From: Acidovorax sp. DW039
GTDB taxonomy: Bacteria; Pseudomonadota; Gammaproteobacteria; Burkholderiales; Burkholderiaceae_C
Direction of reading: 5' to 3'
Length of the DNA: 64,000 nucleotides
NCBI RefSeq assembly: GCF_037101375.1
Contig: NZ_AP029020.1
Span: 248,001 to 312,000 of the forward strand
Shown here: piece after piece, positions 8,701-16,619 of the stretch
Layout: every line of letters begins with the position of its first letter
Numbering within the stretch: position 1 is the first letter of the stretch
The notes under the pieces: generated by a model
What the model saw: only the letters and a program-made list of their open reading frames with translations
Told to the model about the DNA's origin: nothing
The model's database searches: none
Made by a program: the position numbers and the translations under genes

Positions 8701-9639
8701 CTAAATCAACGCCATTGCTTGGAGCACTTGAGTCGCGTTTGGAATTGGTTCAACTGCACCAAAGCCTTGGGTGGAAAGGGCTGCCGCAACGGCGGCATAG
8801 CGACCGGCCTCCTGTAGATCATCACCTGCCAAATATCGAGCGACAAAGGCACCTCCAAATGTGTCGCCGGCACCTGTTGCGTCCACTGGATTGCAGGGGT
8901 ATGGAGGAATGCGATAGCGTTGCTGTGCATCCGCCACAATGGCTCCGTCAGCGCCTAGTTTGAGTGCCACGATCTTGGCGCCTAGTTTTAGGCAATGATC
9001 GACAAGTACATCTGGGTTGCGAAGCCCTGTGATAGCAGCAATATCTTCATAGCTAGGCAAGCATAGGTCGGACAGCCGAATCAGGTCGCTCATCACAGCC
9101 CGAGCACGGTCTACTGGCCATAAGCGCAACCGAAGGTTAGTGTCGAAAGAAACTAGGGTATCGGCATCACGTGCTGCACGCACTGCGGCGTAGCATGCAT
9201 CACATGCGGTGGTCGAGATCGCAGCCGAGATGCCTGAGAGGTGCAGCACGCGTGAGGCCCGTATCAGATCTAGCGGAAGGTCCGTAGCTGCATATTTGGA
9301 GGCAGCAGAACTACTGCGAAAGAACTGAAAGTGGTGGCCTCGCTCATCATGACTGACGAAATACACACCGGTATAAGCTTCGGGAAAGCTTTTGACCGCA
9401 TGGTGGTCTACGCCTTCACGCTCCCATAATTGGCGGAAGAGGGCGCCGTTAGTGTCTTCACCTACAGCACCAATATAGGCTACTAGAGCACCCTGTCGTG
9501 CAGCCGAAATGGCAAAGTTTGAGGTGTCGCCCCCGAAACCCTGTAGATATAGTCGTCCCTCACCATCGCCGGTCTGGTTGAATTCCACCATTGGCTCACC
9601 CAGAGCTACGATGTCAAAGCTCTTATGTGAAGCTTTCAT
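8701..9639 (-). CDS. PfkB-family sugar kinase, KDG kinase-like
   Basis: A 312-residue ribokinase/PfkB kinase. It shows the N-terminal substrate lid pattern (VALGEPMVEF; GGDTSNFAIS) and the C-terminal signature DATGAGDTFGGAF at 253-265, with D259 as the catalytic base. Length and motifs fit 2-keto-3-deoxygluconate kinases, which phosphorylate 2-dehydro-3-deoxy sugar acids with ATP in the cytoplasm. It ends 39 bases before the secreted propeller gene and starts two bases after the aldolase-like gene, so it is translationally linked in the operon. If a KDG-type acid is made, one would expect a KDPG aldolase; none is in the window, and the RraA-type protein next door may take a cleavage role. Confidence 0.82.
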   Translation of the reverse strand: MKASHKSFDIVALGEPMVEFNQTGDGEGRLYLQGFGGDTSNFAISAARQGALVAYIGAVGEDTNGALFRQLWEREGVDHHAVKSFPEAYTGVYFVSHDERGHHFQFFRSSSAASKYAATDLPLDLIRASRVLHLSGISAAISTTACDACYAAVRAARDADTLVSFDTNLRLRLWPVDRARAVMSDLIRLSDLCLPSYEDIAAITGLRNPDVLVDHCLKLGAKIVALKLGADGAIVADAQQRYRIPPYPCNPVDATGAGDTFGGAFVARYLAGDDLQEAGRYAAVAAALSTQGFGAVEPIPNATQVLQAMALI

Positions 9640-9641
9640 AC

Positions 9642-10289
9642 TCAGATTCGACCGTATTTGGCCAAGCCAGCACGCAAAGACTTCTCAGAAATGATCAGCT
9701 TAGCCTGCTCCAGTTCACGGAGATCGATTTCTTGTGCCATAGCTAGCACCTCGGCAGCCTTTTGGTGAGGCACAACGACAACTCCGTCCACATCGCCGAC
9801 GACAATATCCCCAGGGTGTACGATCACGCCGCCAACCACCACCGGTACCTGAGAAGCCACCGTACGGTAGCGGCCCAAGGTTGTGCCTGGGCTTACATCG
9901 CGTGCGTACACTGGAAAACCGTAGTCACGACGGATTTCGGTCAAATCACGCACAGCGCCATCCAAAACTGCCCCCACATGTTGGTTCGCCACTGCCCCAG
10001 CCGTCATCAAGCCACCCCAGACGGCAACATCAGGTTGTCCACTTTCGATCGAAATCACGATCACGCTTCCGCGCGGCGCTTCGTCAATGAGGTCTAGTGC
10101 ATGTTGCGGTGGCAAAAACTCATCGGTAGCAGCTTCGAGCACCGTAGCTGCAGGGCCGCAGATGCGCTCTTCATTAATGCGTGGCTTAATGTTGCTGCTC
10201 ATGTATCCGCGGTGACCACAAACTTTGTCAACAGCGTCAGCAATAGAAGCGATGGCCACTTTCTTGAAGCCTTCTACGATGGATTCCAT
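9642..10289 (-). CDS. RraA/HMG-CHA aldolase-family protein
   Basis: A 215-residue member of the RraA-like fold (old name: demethylmenaquinone methyltransferase-like). The key DGAVRD motif is at 110-115, preceded by WGGLMTAGAVANQHVGAVL. The Arg-Asp pair binds pyruvate and metal in the class II 4-hydroxy-4-methyl-2-oxoglutarate/4-carboxy-4-hydroxy-2-oxoadipate aldolases. In a catabolic operon an aldolase or decarboxylase role is more likely than RNase E regulation. It is co-transcribed with the PfkB kinase, with the hydroxyacid dehydrogenase 58 bases upstream. The substrate could be a 4-hydroxy-2-keto acid made from the imported acid; this is an inference. Confidence 0.78.
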   Translation of the reverse strand: MESIVEGFKKVAIASIADAVDKVCGHRGYMSSNIKPRINEERICGPAATVLEAATDEFLPPQHALDLIDEAPRGSVIVISIESGQPDVAVWGGLMTAGAVANQHVGAVLDGAVRDLTEIRRDYGFPVYARDVSPGTTLGRYRTVASQVPVVVGGVIVHPGDIVVGDVDGVVVVPHQKAAEVLAMAQEIDLRELEQAKLIISEKSLRAGLAKYGRI

Positions 10290-10347
10290 AAAAAATCTCC
10301 GTCAGTATTGAATTAATGTTGATGAAATTGGATGCGTTGCACTCAGC

Positions 10348-11310
10348 TCACCAGCGGTTTAGCCAATGGCGTGGTGCCTCGCCTTGCAGGACGCGTGCAG
10401 CCTCTTCAGCTGCCTTGCGTTGTACGTCGCGCATTGCTTCTTCGCTGTACCAACCGATGTGGTTAGTAAGGACAACGTTGTCCAACTTCAGGATTGGGTG
10501 CTGAGGATCGATAGGCTCATGTTCGAAGACATCCAGACCCGCACCCAAGATACGGCCCTCTGCCAAGGCGTTGTAGAGAGCATCCAGATCAATGAGGCCT
10601 CCTCGGGCTGTGTTTACAACAATTGCCGTAGGGCGCATCAAAGCGATACGATCAGCGTTGATCAAATGTCGTGTCTCAGGGGTCAGCGGCGCATGCACCG
10701 AAATCACATCGGCCTGAGCGCAAATTTGATCGACGCTGGCCAACTCAATGCCAGCTATATCCTTTACGGCCGGATCGCTCACTAGCACCCGCGAAAACCC
10801 AAAGCCTCCGAGCATGGCGTGAGTTAGTCGAGCGATACGGCCATATCCCAGTAGCCCTAACGTACGGCCACGCAGCCGGTACATGGGCTGCAGTACACCA
10901 GTGGACCAACGACCTTCTCTGACCTCGCGGTCATGCAAGCGCAGGCGTCTTACTACGGCCAGTAGGAGTGCAACAGATTGGGTGCTGACCTCGTCGGTAC
11001 CATAGTCAGGCACGTTGGCCACGGCAATTCGGCGGGCTTGTGCTGCTCTCAGATCAATATTGTCGACACCGATGCCATAGCGCACGATTGCTTGGCATCG
11101 ATGCATACCGTCAATAGTGGCTGCATCCAGTGGAGATTCCCTGACAAGCACAGCATCCACATCGGCAGTAGCGCGACGGATTGCTTCGACATTACCGCCG
11201 CACGCTCTAACCTCAAAGTTGGCACCCGCTGCAGCAAGAATTGCAATTTCTTGATCATAGGCGTGGTACCCACCGTCTATAGCCACCACCAGCTTTTTCT
11301 TCGTATTCAT
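10348..11310 (-). CDS. D-2-hydroxyacid dehydrogenase, PGDH-like
   Basis: A 320-residue NAD-dependent D-isomer-specific 2-hydroxyacid dehydrogenase. The nucleotide-binding motif is LGLLGYGRIA (151-160), and the catalytic triad is visible as R236 (TARGG), E265 (DVFEHEP) and H284 (NHIGWYSEE). It should interconvert a 2-hydroxyacid and a 2-keto acid in the cytoplasm. No ACT domain is present, so it is not a regulated serine-pathway enzyme. It directly follows the TRAP receptor gene (12-base gap), linking its substrate to the imported acid. Glyoxylate/hydroxypyruvate reductase is an alternative description of the same family. Confidence 0.85.
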   Translation of the reverse strand: MNTKKKLVVAIDGGYHAYDQEIAILAAAGANFEVRACGGNVEAIRRATADVDAVLVRESPLDAATIDGMHRCQAIVRYGIGVDNIDLRAAQARRIAVANVPDYGTDEVSTQSVALLLAVVRRLRLHDREVREGRWSTGVLQPMYRLRGRTLGLLGYGRIARLTHAMLGGFGFSRVLVSDPAVKDIAGIELASVDQICAQADVISVHAPLTPETRHLINADRIALMRPTAIVVNTARGGLIDLDALYNALAEGRILGAGLDVFEHEPIDPQHPILKLDNVVLTNHIGWYSEEAMRDVQRKAAEEAARVLQGEAPRHWLNRW

Positions 11311-11322
11311 GAGGCTCCTGCT

Positions 11323-12306
11323 TTAGTTTTTGAGAGAGCCGATTTGCTTGACTAGATCTGGGCCGATCTCGTTCGCAAACTTTATGACTACTGGCCTGAC
11401 TGCATCACGCAAACGTTGAAGTTCGCTGGGACTCAGTTCATTGATTTGCATTCCTTGTGCCTTTACGGAAGCCATGAGTTTGGCGTTCTGGTCACGTTGA
11501 AGCTGGCGTTGGAATTTGGCAGCCTCTTGAGCGGCCTCTTTTACTGCGATCTTGTCGGCAGCGCTGAGCCTATCTACCCACTTCTTACTAGCTAGCAGAA
11601 TGAAAGGCGAATACACATGACTAGTAAGTGACATGTACTTCTGCACTTCATAGAACTTCGACGACTCAATGAGGCCGATAGGGTTCTCTTGTGCATCCAC
11701 TGCCTTCGATTCAAGGGCACCGTAGAGCTCAGTAAATGGCATCGGTACGGGATTCGCACCCAGTGCCTTGAAAGTCTCGATAAATACTGGGTTCTGAATA
11801 ACACGTATCTTCAAACCAGAGAGATCCTCCAAGCGCTGTATGGGACGCTTCGAATTCGTAACACTGCGAAAGCCGTTTTCCCAATAGCTTAGGCCAACAA
11901 GTCCGAATGCCTCGAGTTTTGCGGCTAGTTGCTGGCCTACCGGGCCATCAAGCATGCCGTCTGCTTCGTTATAACTAGACACTAAGTACGGCAGATCAAA
12001 AATCGCGTATTCCTTGATGGACCCCACCAAGTTAGATGTCGGTCCAACCATCATTTCCAGAGTGCCACCTTGTACAGACGATTGCATAGCAGGGTCGGAA
12101 CCCAGCTTTCCACTGCCGTAGGTATTAATGGTCACTCTGCCGCTGGTCTTTACCTTGACCAGCTCTGCAAACTTACGAGCAGCGACCCCCTGTGGATGGT
12201 CTTCAACCGCTCCGTAACCTAGCTTTGCCGTACTTTGTGCCATTGCAAGTGGCGCTGTAATCAATACACCAATAATCAAGGCCAAGGAAGAGAGTTTTTT
12301 ACGCAT
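11323..12306 (-). CDS. dctP: TRAP transporter solute receptor, DctP family
   Basis: A 327-residue periplasmic receptor with a signal peptide (about 23 residues, ending AMA). The DctP pattern includes TINTYGSGKLGSDPAMQ and the conserved arginine region GLKIRVIQNPVF, which normally salt-bridges the carboxylate of the ligand. The ligand is therefore an organic acid, probably a sugar acid given the operon. ATG 12306 is chosen for its GGAGACA ribosome site; the upstream extension overlaps dctM and has no site. It works with the DctQ/DctM pair encoded just upstream in the same transcript. Confidence 0.9.
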   Translation of the reverse strand: MRKKLSSLALIIGVLITAPLAMAQSTAKLGYGAVEDHPQGVAARKFAELVKVKTSGRVTINTYGSGKLGSDPAMQSSVQGGTLEMMVGPTSNLVGSIKEYAIFDLPYLVSSYNEADGMLDGPVGQQLAAKLEAFGLVGLSYWENGFRSVTNSKRPIQRLEDLSGLKIRVIQNPVFIETFKALGANPVPMPFTELYGALESKAVDAQENPIGLIESSKFYEVQKYMSLTSHVYSPFILLASKKWVDRLSAADKIAVKEAAQEAAKFQRQLQRDQNAKLMASVKAQGMQINELSPSELQRLRDAVRPVVIKFANEIGPDLVKQIGSLKN

Positions 12307-12341
12307 GGTTTGTCTCCGTATTGGTAGGGATAAGAATGAAA

Positions 12342-13628
12342 TCAACGCAGCCATTGGAAAGGCACTAACATCAAAGAAGGGAAGATGCTCATAAGAATCA
12401 GAACTAAGGTCTCTGCATAGAGAAAAGGCATCACTCCTCGAATAACTTCATTCATTGGCACTTTCCCAACTGAACAAACTACGTTGAGAACGTTACCTAC
12501 CGGGGGAGTCAATAAACCGATTGCGTTGTTCATTACGAACAGCACACCGAAGTAAACCGGATCAATGCCTGCCGCCTTCACCAACGGCATCAGCACGGGT
12601 GTCAGAATCAGAATGGTTGGAGTGAAATCCAGCGCCGTGCCCACGATCAGTACGATCAACTGCATAAGGATCATCAGAATTACCGGGCGATCAATAAACG
12701 GACTAAGCAACTTGATTAGTTCGTCTGGAATATTGGCCACAGTGATAAGCCAAGCTGAGATCAGGGCTGCCGCTACAAGGAACATGACTACGGCAGATGT
12801 GCGAGCCGCAGCCAGCATGGCTTCATATAGCTTGGACCAAGTTAGCTCTCGGTAGGCAAAGGCACCGACCATTGCTGCACACACTGCAGTGACCACCCCT
12901 GCCTCTGTAGGTGTGAAGACACCAAACTTGACACCCACAATGATGATTAACGGCAGGATCAACGCCCAGCCGGATTCGCGCAGTGCGTTCCAGCGTGCAC
13001 CCGAAGCAGGTAGAGGCTGTGAGGCTGGTGCTTCCTTTCGGCATACCCACCACCAAGTAATCAACAATGACATAGCCATCATCAATCCGGGGACGATGCC
13101 TGCTATGAAAAGTTTGCTGACTGACACTCCAGCAATAGAGCCGAATAACACCAAACCTATTGACGGTGGCACAACTGGCGCGATGATTCCGCCGGCAGCC
13201 AATAACCCAGCTGAGCGTCCAACGTTGTAGCCGGCCTCACGCATCATTGGGATCAGCAGAGCTGCCAGGGCTGCTGAGTCTGCAATTGCAGATCCAGAGA
13301 GACTGGCCAGTAGCAGGGCAGTGATCACCGCCACATAGCCCAAGCCACCGCGCACATGACCCACCCAGGCCATCACGGCGTTGACGATACGCCTTGACAA
13401 CCCGCCGGCATTCATGAGTTCACCAGCGAGTAAGAAAAAGGGGACAGCCATCAATGGGTAGCTATCTGCTCCATCGACCAGGTTCTGAGCAAGCACCTGT
13501 GCGTCAAAGATATCAACTTGGAACATGAGCGCTACGCCACACACCATCAGGGCAAAGGCGATCGGCATACCCAGCGCCATCGCACCAAGCAGCGAAGTGA
13601 TGAAAACAAAGACGGTCATCGTTATCAC
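12342..13628 (-). CDS. dctM: TRAP transporter large permease, DctM family
   Basis: A 428-residue, very hydrophobic membrane protein with about a dozen helices. It is the sodium-coupled large subunit of a TRAP transporter. It starts within the end of dctQ (4-base overlap, 13625-13628) and is followed 35 bases later by dctP. Family patterns such as GMPIAFALMVCGVALM near the N-terminus and ALDFTPTILILTPVLMP near the C-terminus are present. Length is normal for the family and no breaks are seen. Confidence 0.93.
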   Translation of the reverse strand: MITMTVFVFITSLLGAMALGMPIAFALMVCGVALMFQVDIFDAQVLAQNLVDGADSYPLMAVPFFLLAGELMNAGGLSRRIVNAVMAWVGHVRGGLGYVAVITALLLASLSGSAIADSAALAALLIPMMREAGYNVGRSAGLLAAGGIIAPVVPPSIGLVLFGSIAGVSVSKLFIAGIVPGLMMAMSLLITWWWVCRKEAPASQPLPASGARWNALRESGWALILPLIIIVGVKFGVFTPTEAGVVTAVCAAMVGAFAYRELTWSKLYEAMLAAARTSAVVMFLVAAALISAWLITVANIPDELIKLLSPFIDRPVILMILMQLIVLIVGTALDFTPTILILTPVLMPLVKAAGIDPVYFGVLFVMNNAIGLLTPPVGNVLNVVCSVGKVPMNEVIRGVMPFLYAETLVLILMSIFPSLMLVPFQWLR

Positions 13629-14113
13629 TCCGTCTCTGCGCGGTGCTCAAATGAATCGAGCGGTGCACCTTGGATTAGTCGGGTAACGTTGCGCAGCAAC
13701 ATTGCGCCTATGCACAGACCCGTGAACACCGCTACCGCGTATATCGCGCCGCGAGGCACGCCAGAAACTGGTGCGAAGTTCCGGATATTGACTACGGTTT
13801 GGTGCCACCCTCCCCAAACCATTAATGCGCAGCAAGCCAACATCAGCAAGCTGGACATAAGAATGAGCGAGCGATGCGCCCAGCTGGGTAGGCGGCTCAG
13901 TGGGGTACTCATAGCTATATGCCCACCCTGAGCAAAAACCAGCACTGCTCCAATAAACGTGATCCAGACAAACAGAAAGCGGGACACCTCTTCCGAGAAA
14001 GTGATACCGCTTGCGAAGGCATAGCGCAAAACAACATTGCCAAACACCATCAAGGCCATTCCAGCCAGCCCAGCCACCAGAAGGTACTCAGTGAGTCGTT
14101 GGAGTTGCTTCAT
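13625..14113 (-). CDS. dctQ: TRAP transporter small permease, DctQ family
   Basis: A 162-residue membrane protein with four predicted helices, the DctQ layout. The ATG at 14113 has a GAGGAA ribosome site, so it is preferred to the longer reading from 14143. It is the first gene of the sugar-acid operon and overlaps dctM by four bases. The promoter must lie in the 200 bases shared with the divergent GntR regulator gene. Confidence 0.88.
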   Translation of the reverse strand: MKQLQRLTEYLLVAGLAGMALMVFGNVVLRYAFASGITFSEEVSRFLFVWITFIGAVLVFAQGGHIAMSTPLSRLPSWAHRSLILMSSLLMLACCALMVWGGWHQTVVNIRNFAPVSGVPRGAIYAVAVFTGLCIGAMLLRNVTRLIQGAPLDSFEHRAETE

Positions 14114-14237
14114 TCCAGTTCCTCGTGAAGGCACTGATGACAAGTAGCTCGAAGCACCGACCCGTGGATAAAGACAGGTCTAGGCCGCTCGCCGGGGAAG
14201 GGAAAGGTGGGTTCGTTCATAGGTCTCCAGTTTTGTT

Positions 14238-14261
14238 TGAGATATCGTATCTAATATCTCA
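14238..14261. promoter_or_regulatory. Palindrome, candidate GntR operator
   Basis: TGAGATAT, an 8-base spacer, and ATATCTCA form a perfect inverted repeat in the intergenic region between dctQ and the GntR gene, about 55 bases before the regulator ATG. FadR-subfamily regulators usually bind short palindromes in such divergent promoters, so this is a good candidate for the site controlling both transcripts. No binding evidence exists in the sequence beyond symmetry and place. Confidence 0.5.
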
Positions 14262-14315
14262 GATGTTTGATCAGGAGAAACCCTATACTTGCGCATTGCA
14301 AGGATGGAGACCTAA

Positions 14316-14966
14316 ATGAATGCACCCCTAAAAGTCGAACGCCCACAATTGCTGACCGACCTCGCCTACGACCGTTTGCGTGAGGGCATCGTCATGGGGG
14401 AACTGAGGCTGGGAGAGCAGGTCTCCGAGGCATTGCTCGCACAGCGCATGGGCATCAGCAAAACCCCTATACGAGAGGCGTTGGTGCGTCTCCGCATCGA
14501 GGGTTTGGTTGAAATCCACCCCCAGCGGGGGACTTTTGTCTTCAAGCTTCAGCCCGAGCAAGTTGGGCAGCTGTGTAGATATAGGGCAATGATTGAGACG
14601 GCGGCTCTTCGAGAGGCAGCAGAGCTTGACCTTTCACACCTAATCCAACGACTGCAAGAGCAGGTAAGGGAGATGGAGGCATTGGAGAGGAGCGGAAGCC
14701 TAGATCGACTTTCCAGAGTGGATATGAACTTCCACTATGAGATCTTGTCTTGTTGCGCCAGCCCCTACCTAAAAGCTGGCTATGAACTTATCCGCTACCA
14801 GCTGGCAGCTTTGCGTCATCGCTCGCCAATTCCTAACATGGTTTCTAGCCACCAAGTCCTGCTTGAGTTGCTGAACAAAGGTGATATTGAGGGCGCATGT
14901 ATTGAACTGCACAACCACGTCTTGGAAAATGAGGCTCGGTATATTGCTGCCTGTGAAGTGAGGTGA
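14316..14966 (+). CDS. GntR-family regulator, FadR/FCD subfamily
   Basis: A 216-residue regulator. It has an N-terminal winged helix-turn-helix (about residues 12-75; YDRLREGIVMGELRLGEQVS, then MGISKTPIREALVRL) and an all-helical FCD ligand domain (about 85-210) with the metal-binding-type histidines typical of organic-acid sensors. It is divergent from the TRAP operon and almost certainly represses it until the imported acid or an intermediate binds. The start has a GGAGACC site upstream. The following gap to 15160 (about 190 bases) shows nothing recognisable. Confidence 0.9.
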   Translation: MNAPLKVERPQLLTDLAYDRLREGIVMGELRLGEQVSEALLAQRMGISKTPIREALVRLRIEGLVEIHPQRGTFVFKLQPEQVGQLCRYRAMIETAALREAAELDLSHLIQRLQEQVREMEALERSGSLDRLSRVDMNFHYEILSCCASPYLKAGYELIRYQLAALRHRSPIPNMVSSHQVLLELLNKGDIEGACIELHNHVLENEARYIAACEVR

Positions 14967-15160
14967 GTCTTGTCGATGCGCTTCGGCAGTCAATTACAAG
15001 AGTTTGCGTAGAGGCTGCCGTATCCGGAAACTATCTTGCAGTTATGGGCCCTCCATACCCATAGAGAGCATTTGGGTCGCCAGAGCCTCGCCATGGAGCG
15101 CGACTCTGGCGAAGCAGGTGCTCATGCTCACCGCTGGCCCCCTACCAGCTGGGCACTCGA

Positions 15161-16615
15161 CTAGCCTGCGGCGGGATCGGGCCACGCTCCCCCCAGCACC
15201 TTGAACAACGTTACCCGATTGGTCTGCTCGGTCAGGTGCAGGCTCACCAACGCCTGTTGTGCGCTGAACAGAGAGCGTTGTGCATCCAGCACCGTCAAGT
15301 AACTGTCTTGACCCTGTTCGAATCGTGCCTTCGACAAGTCGTAGGCGCGCTGGTAACCGTCCACCAGCGCCTGCTGCGCCTGAATCCGCTCTTGCAGTGC
15401 GCTGCGTACCGCCAGCGCATCCGCCACCTCGCGAAAAGCAGTCTGGATGGCTTTTTCATAGGTGGCCAGCTGAATCTGGTAGTTCAGTCGGGAGACCTCT
15501 ACTTGGGCTTGACTGCTTCCCCCATCAAAGAGGGGAAGGCTGACTGAGGGCACAAAACTCCACGCGCCGCCCTGAAAGAGCTTATCCAGACTGGTGCTGG
15601 CGGTACCGGCTGCAGCCGTCAGGCTGATGCGGGGAAACAAGGCAGCCCGTGCTGCGCCGATATTGGCGTTGGCGGCCTGCAGTTGGTGTTCTGCATTGCG
15701 CACATCCGGACGCTGCTGCAGCACCTGCGATGACAGGCTGGCCGGCGGCAATGTCCAGGCTGGTGGGGGCGGTTGCACCGCAGGCTCTGGCTGCAGTGAG
15801 GCTGGCAAGGTCGTGCCTAGCAAAAGCTCCAAGGCGTTGAGATCCTGCTGAACCTGGGCTGTATAGGTTGCTACCGCCAGTCGCGCCGTGTCTGCAGCCG
15901 TTTGTGCTTGCGTGACGGTGAGTGCTGAGGAGGCTCCGAGGCGATGGCTTTGGGCAATGCGTTCCAGGCTTTGTGTTTGCGAGGCCAGCGTCTGCCGCGC
16001 CAGCGCCAACTGTGTGCGATCTGCCCGCAGGGTAAGCCAGGCATTGGATACATCGGCCACCAGCGACAGGCGGGTACTTTGCTGGGCCTGCTCGGTGCCC
16101 AGGTAGCTTTGCAGTGCAGCGTCACTCAGGTTGGCAATCCGCCCGAAAAAATCCACCTCATAGGCTGTGATGCCCACCTGCAACGTATTCTGACGTGTGT
16201 AGGTGGTCTGGCCGCTGGCATTGGCCTGAGAGGGGGTGCGACTGGCTGTGTGAGAGCCACTGAGGTTGAGGACAGGCCATTGGGCTGCATCCTGGATCTT
16301 GTAGGTGGCTCGCGCCTTGGCTACGTTCAACGCAGCGACCTGCCAGTCCCTGTTGTGCTCCAGCGCCAGGGCGATGACGCTGCGTAACTGGTCATCGAGC
16401 ACAACGGAGCTCCACGCATGCGATGCAACAGGTGCGCTGCTGGCCGCCATGCCCTGCCACTCGGCAGGCACGGGTGCTTGCGGCGTCTGGTAGGCAGGGG
16501 CCAAGTTGGTACAGCCGGTGATGCTTGCCAAAGCTGTGGCGACTGCGAGTGATAAGGGGGTGCACCAGCGACTGTCTAGAGCGGACGCGCGTAGTAACGA
16601 AATAGAGGGCAACAT
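15161..16615 (-). CDS. RND efflux outer-membrane lipoprotein, NodT/OprM family
   Basis: A 484-residue outer-membrane factor. The ATG at 16615 lies four bases after the permease stop and gives a lipoprotein signal ending LASITGC, so the mature protein starts at a lipidated cysteine. The two OEP repeats are evident, with WTLPPASLSSQVLQQRPDVR and RDWQVAALNVAKARA in canonical places. It forms the TolC-like channel of the pump encoded upstream. Length is normal and there are no disruptions. Confidence 0.92.
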   Translation of the reverse strand: MLPSISLLRASALDSRWCTPLSLAVATALASITGCTNLAPAYQTPQAPVPAEWQGMAASSAPVASHAWSSVVLDDQLRSVIALALEHNRDWQVAALNVAKARATYKIQDAAQWPVLNLSGSHTASRTPSQANASGQTTYTRQNTLQVGITAYEVDFFGRIANLSDAALQSYLGTEQAQQSTRLSLVADVSNAWLTLRADRTQLALARQTLASQTQSLERIAQSHRLGASSALTVTQAQTAADTARLAVATYTAQVQQDLNALELLLGTTLPASLQPEPAVQPPPPAWTLPPASLSSQVLQQRPDVRNAEHQLQAANANIGAARAALFPRISLTAAAGTASTSLDKLFQGGAWSFVPSVSLPLFDGGSSQAQVEVSRLNYQIQLATYEKAIQTAFREVADALAVRSALQERIQAQQALVDGYQRAYDLSKARFEQGQDSYLTVLDAQRSLFSAQQALVSLHLTEQTNRVTLFKVLGGAWPDPAAG

Positions 16616-16619
16616 GGCG

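Noticed and set aside
13518..14128. Plus-strand open frames under dctQ/dctM
   Set aside because: They overlap well-supported membrane-protein genes completely and read as low-complexity polar sequence.
14125..14319. Small plus-strand frame before the GntR gene
   Set aside because: It lies across the divergent promoter and has no family resemblance; the GntR start downstream has the ribosome site.
15004..15204. 66-codon frame between GntR and efflux genes
   Set aside because: It overlaps the end of the outer-membrane factor gene, has no ribosome site and no family.
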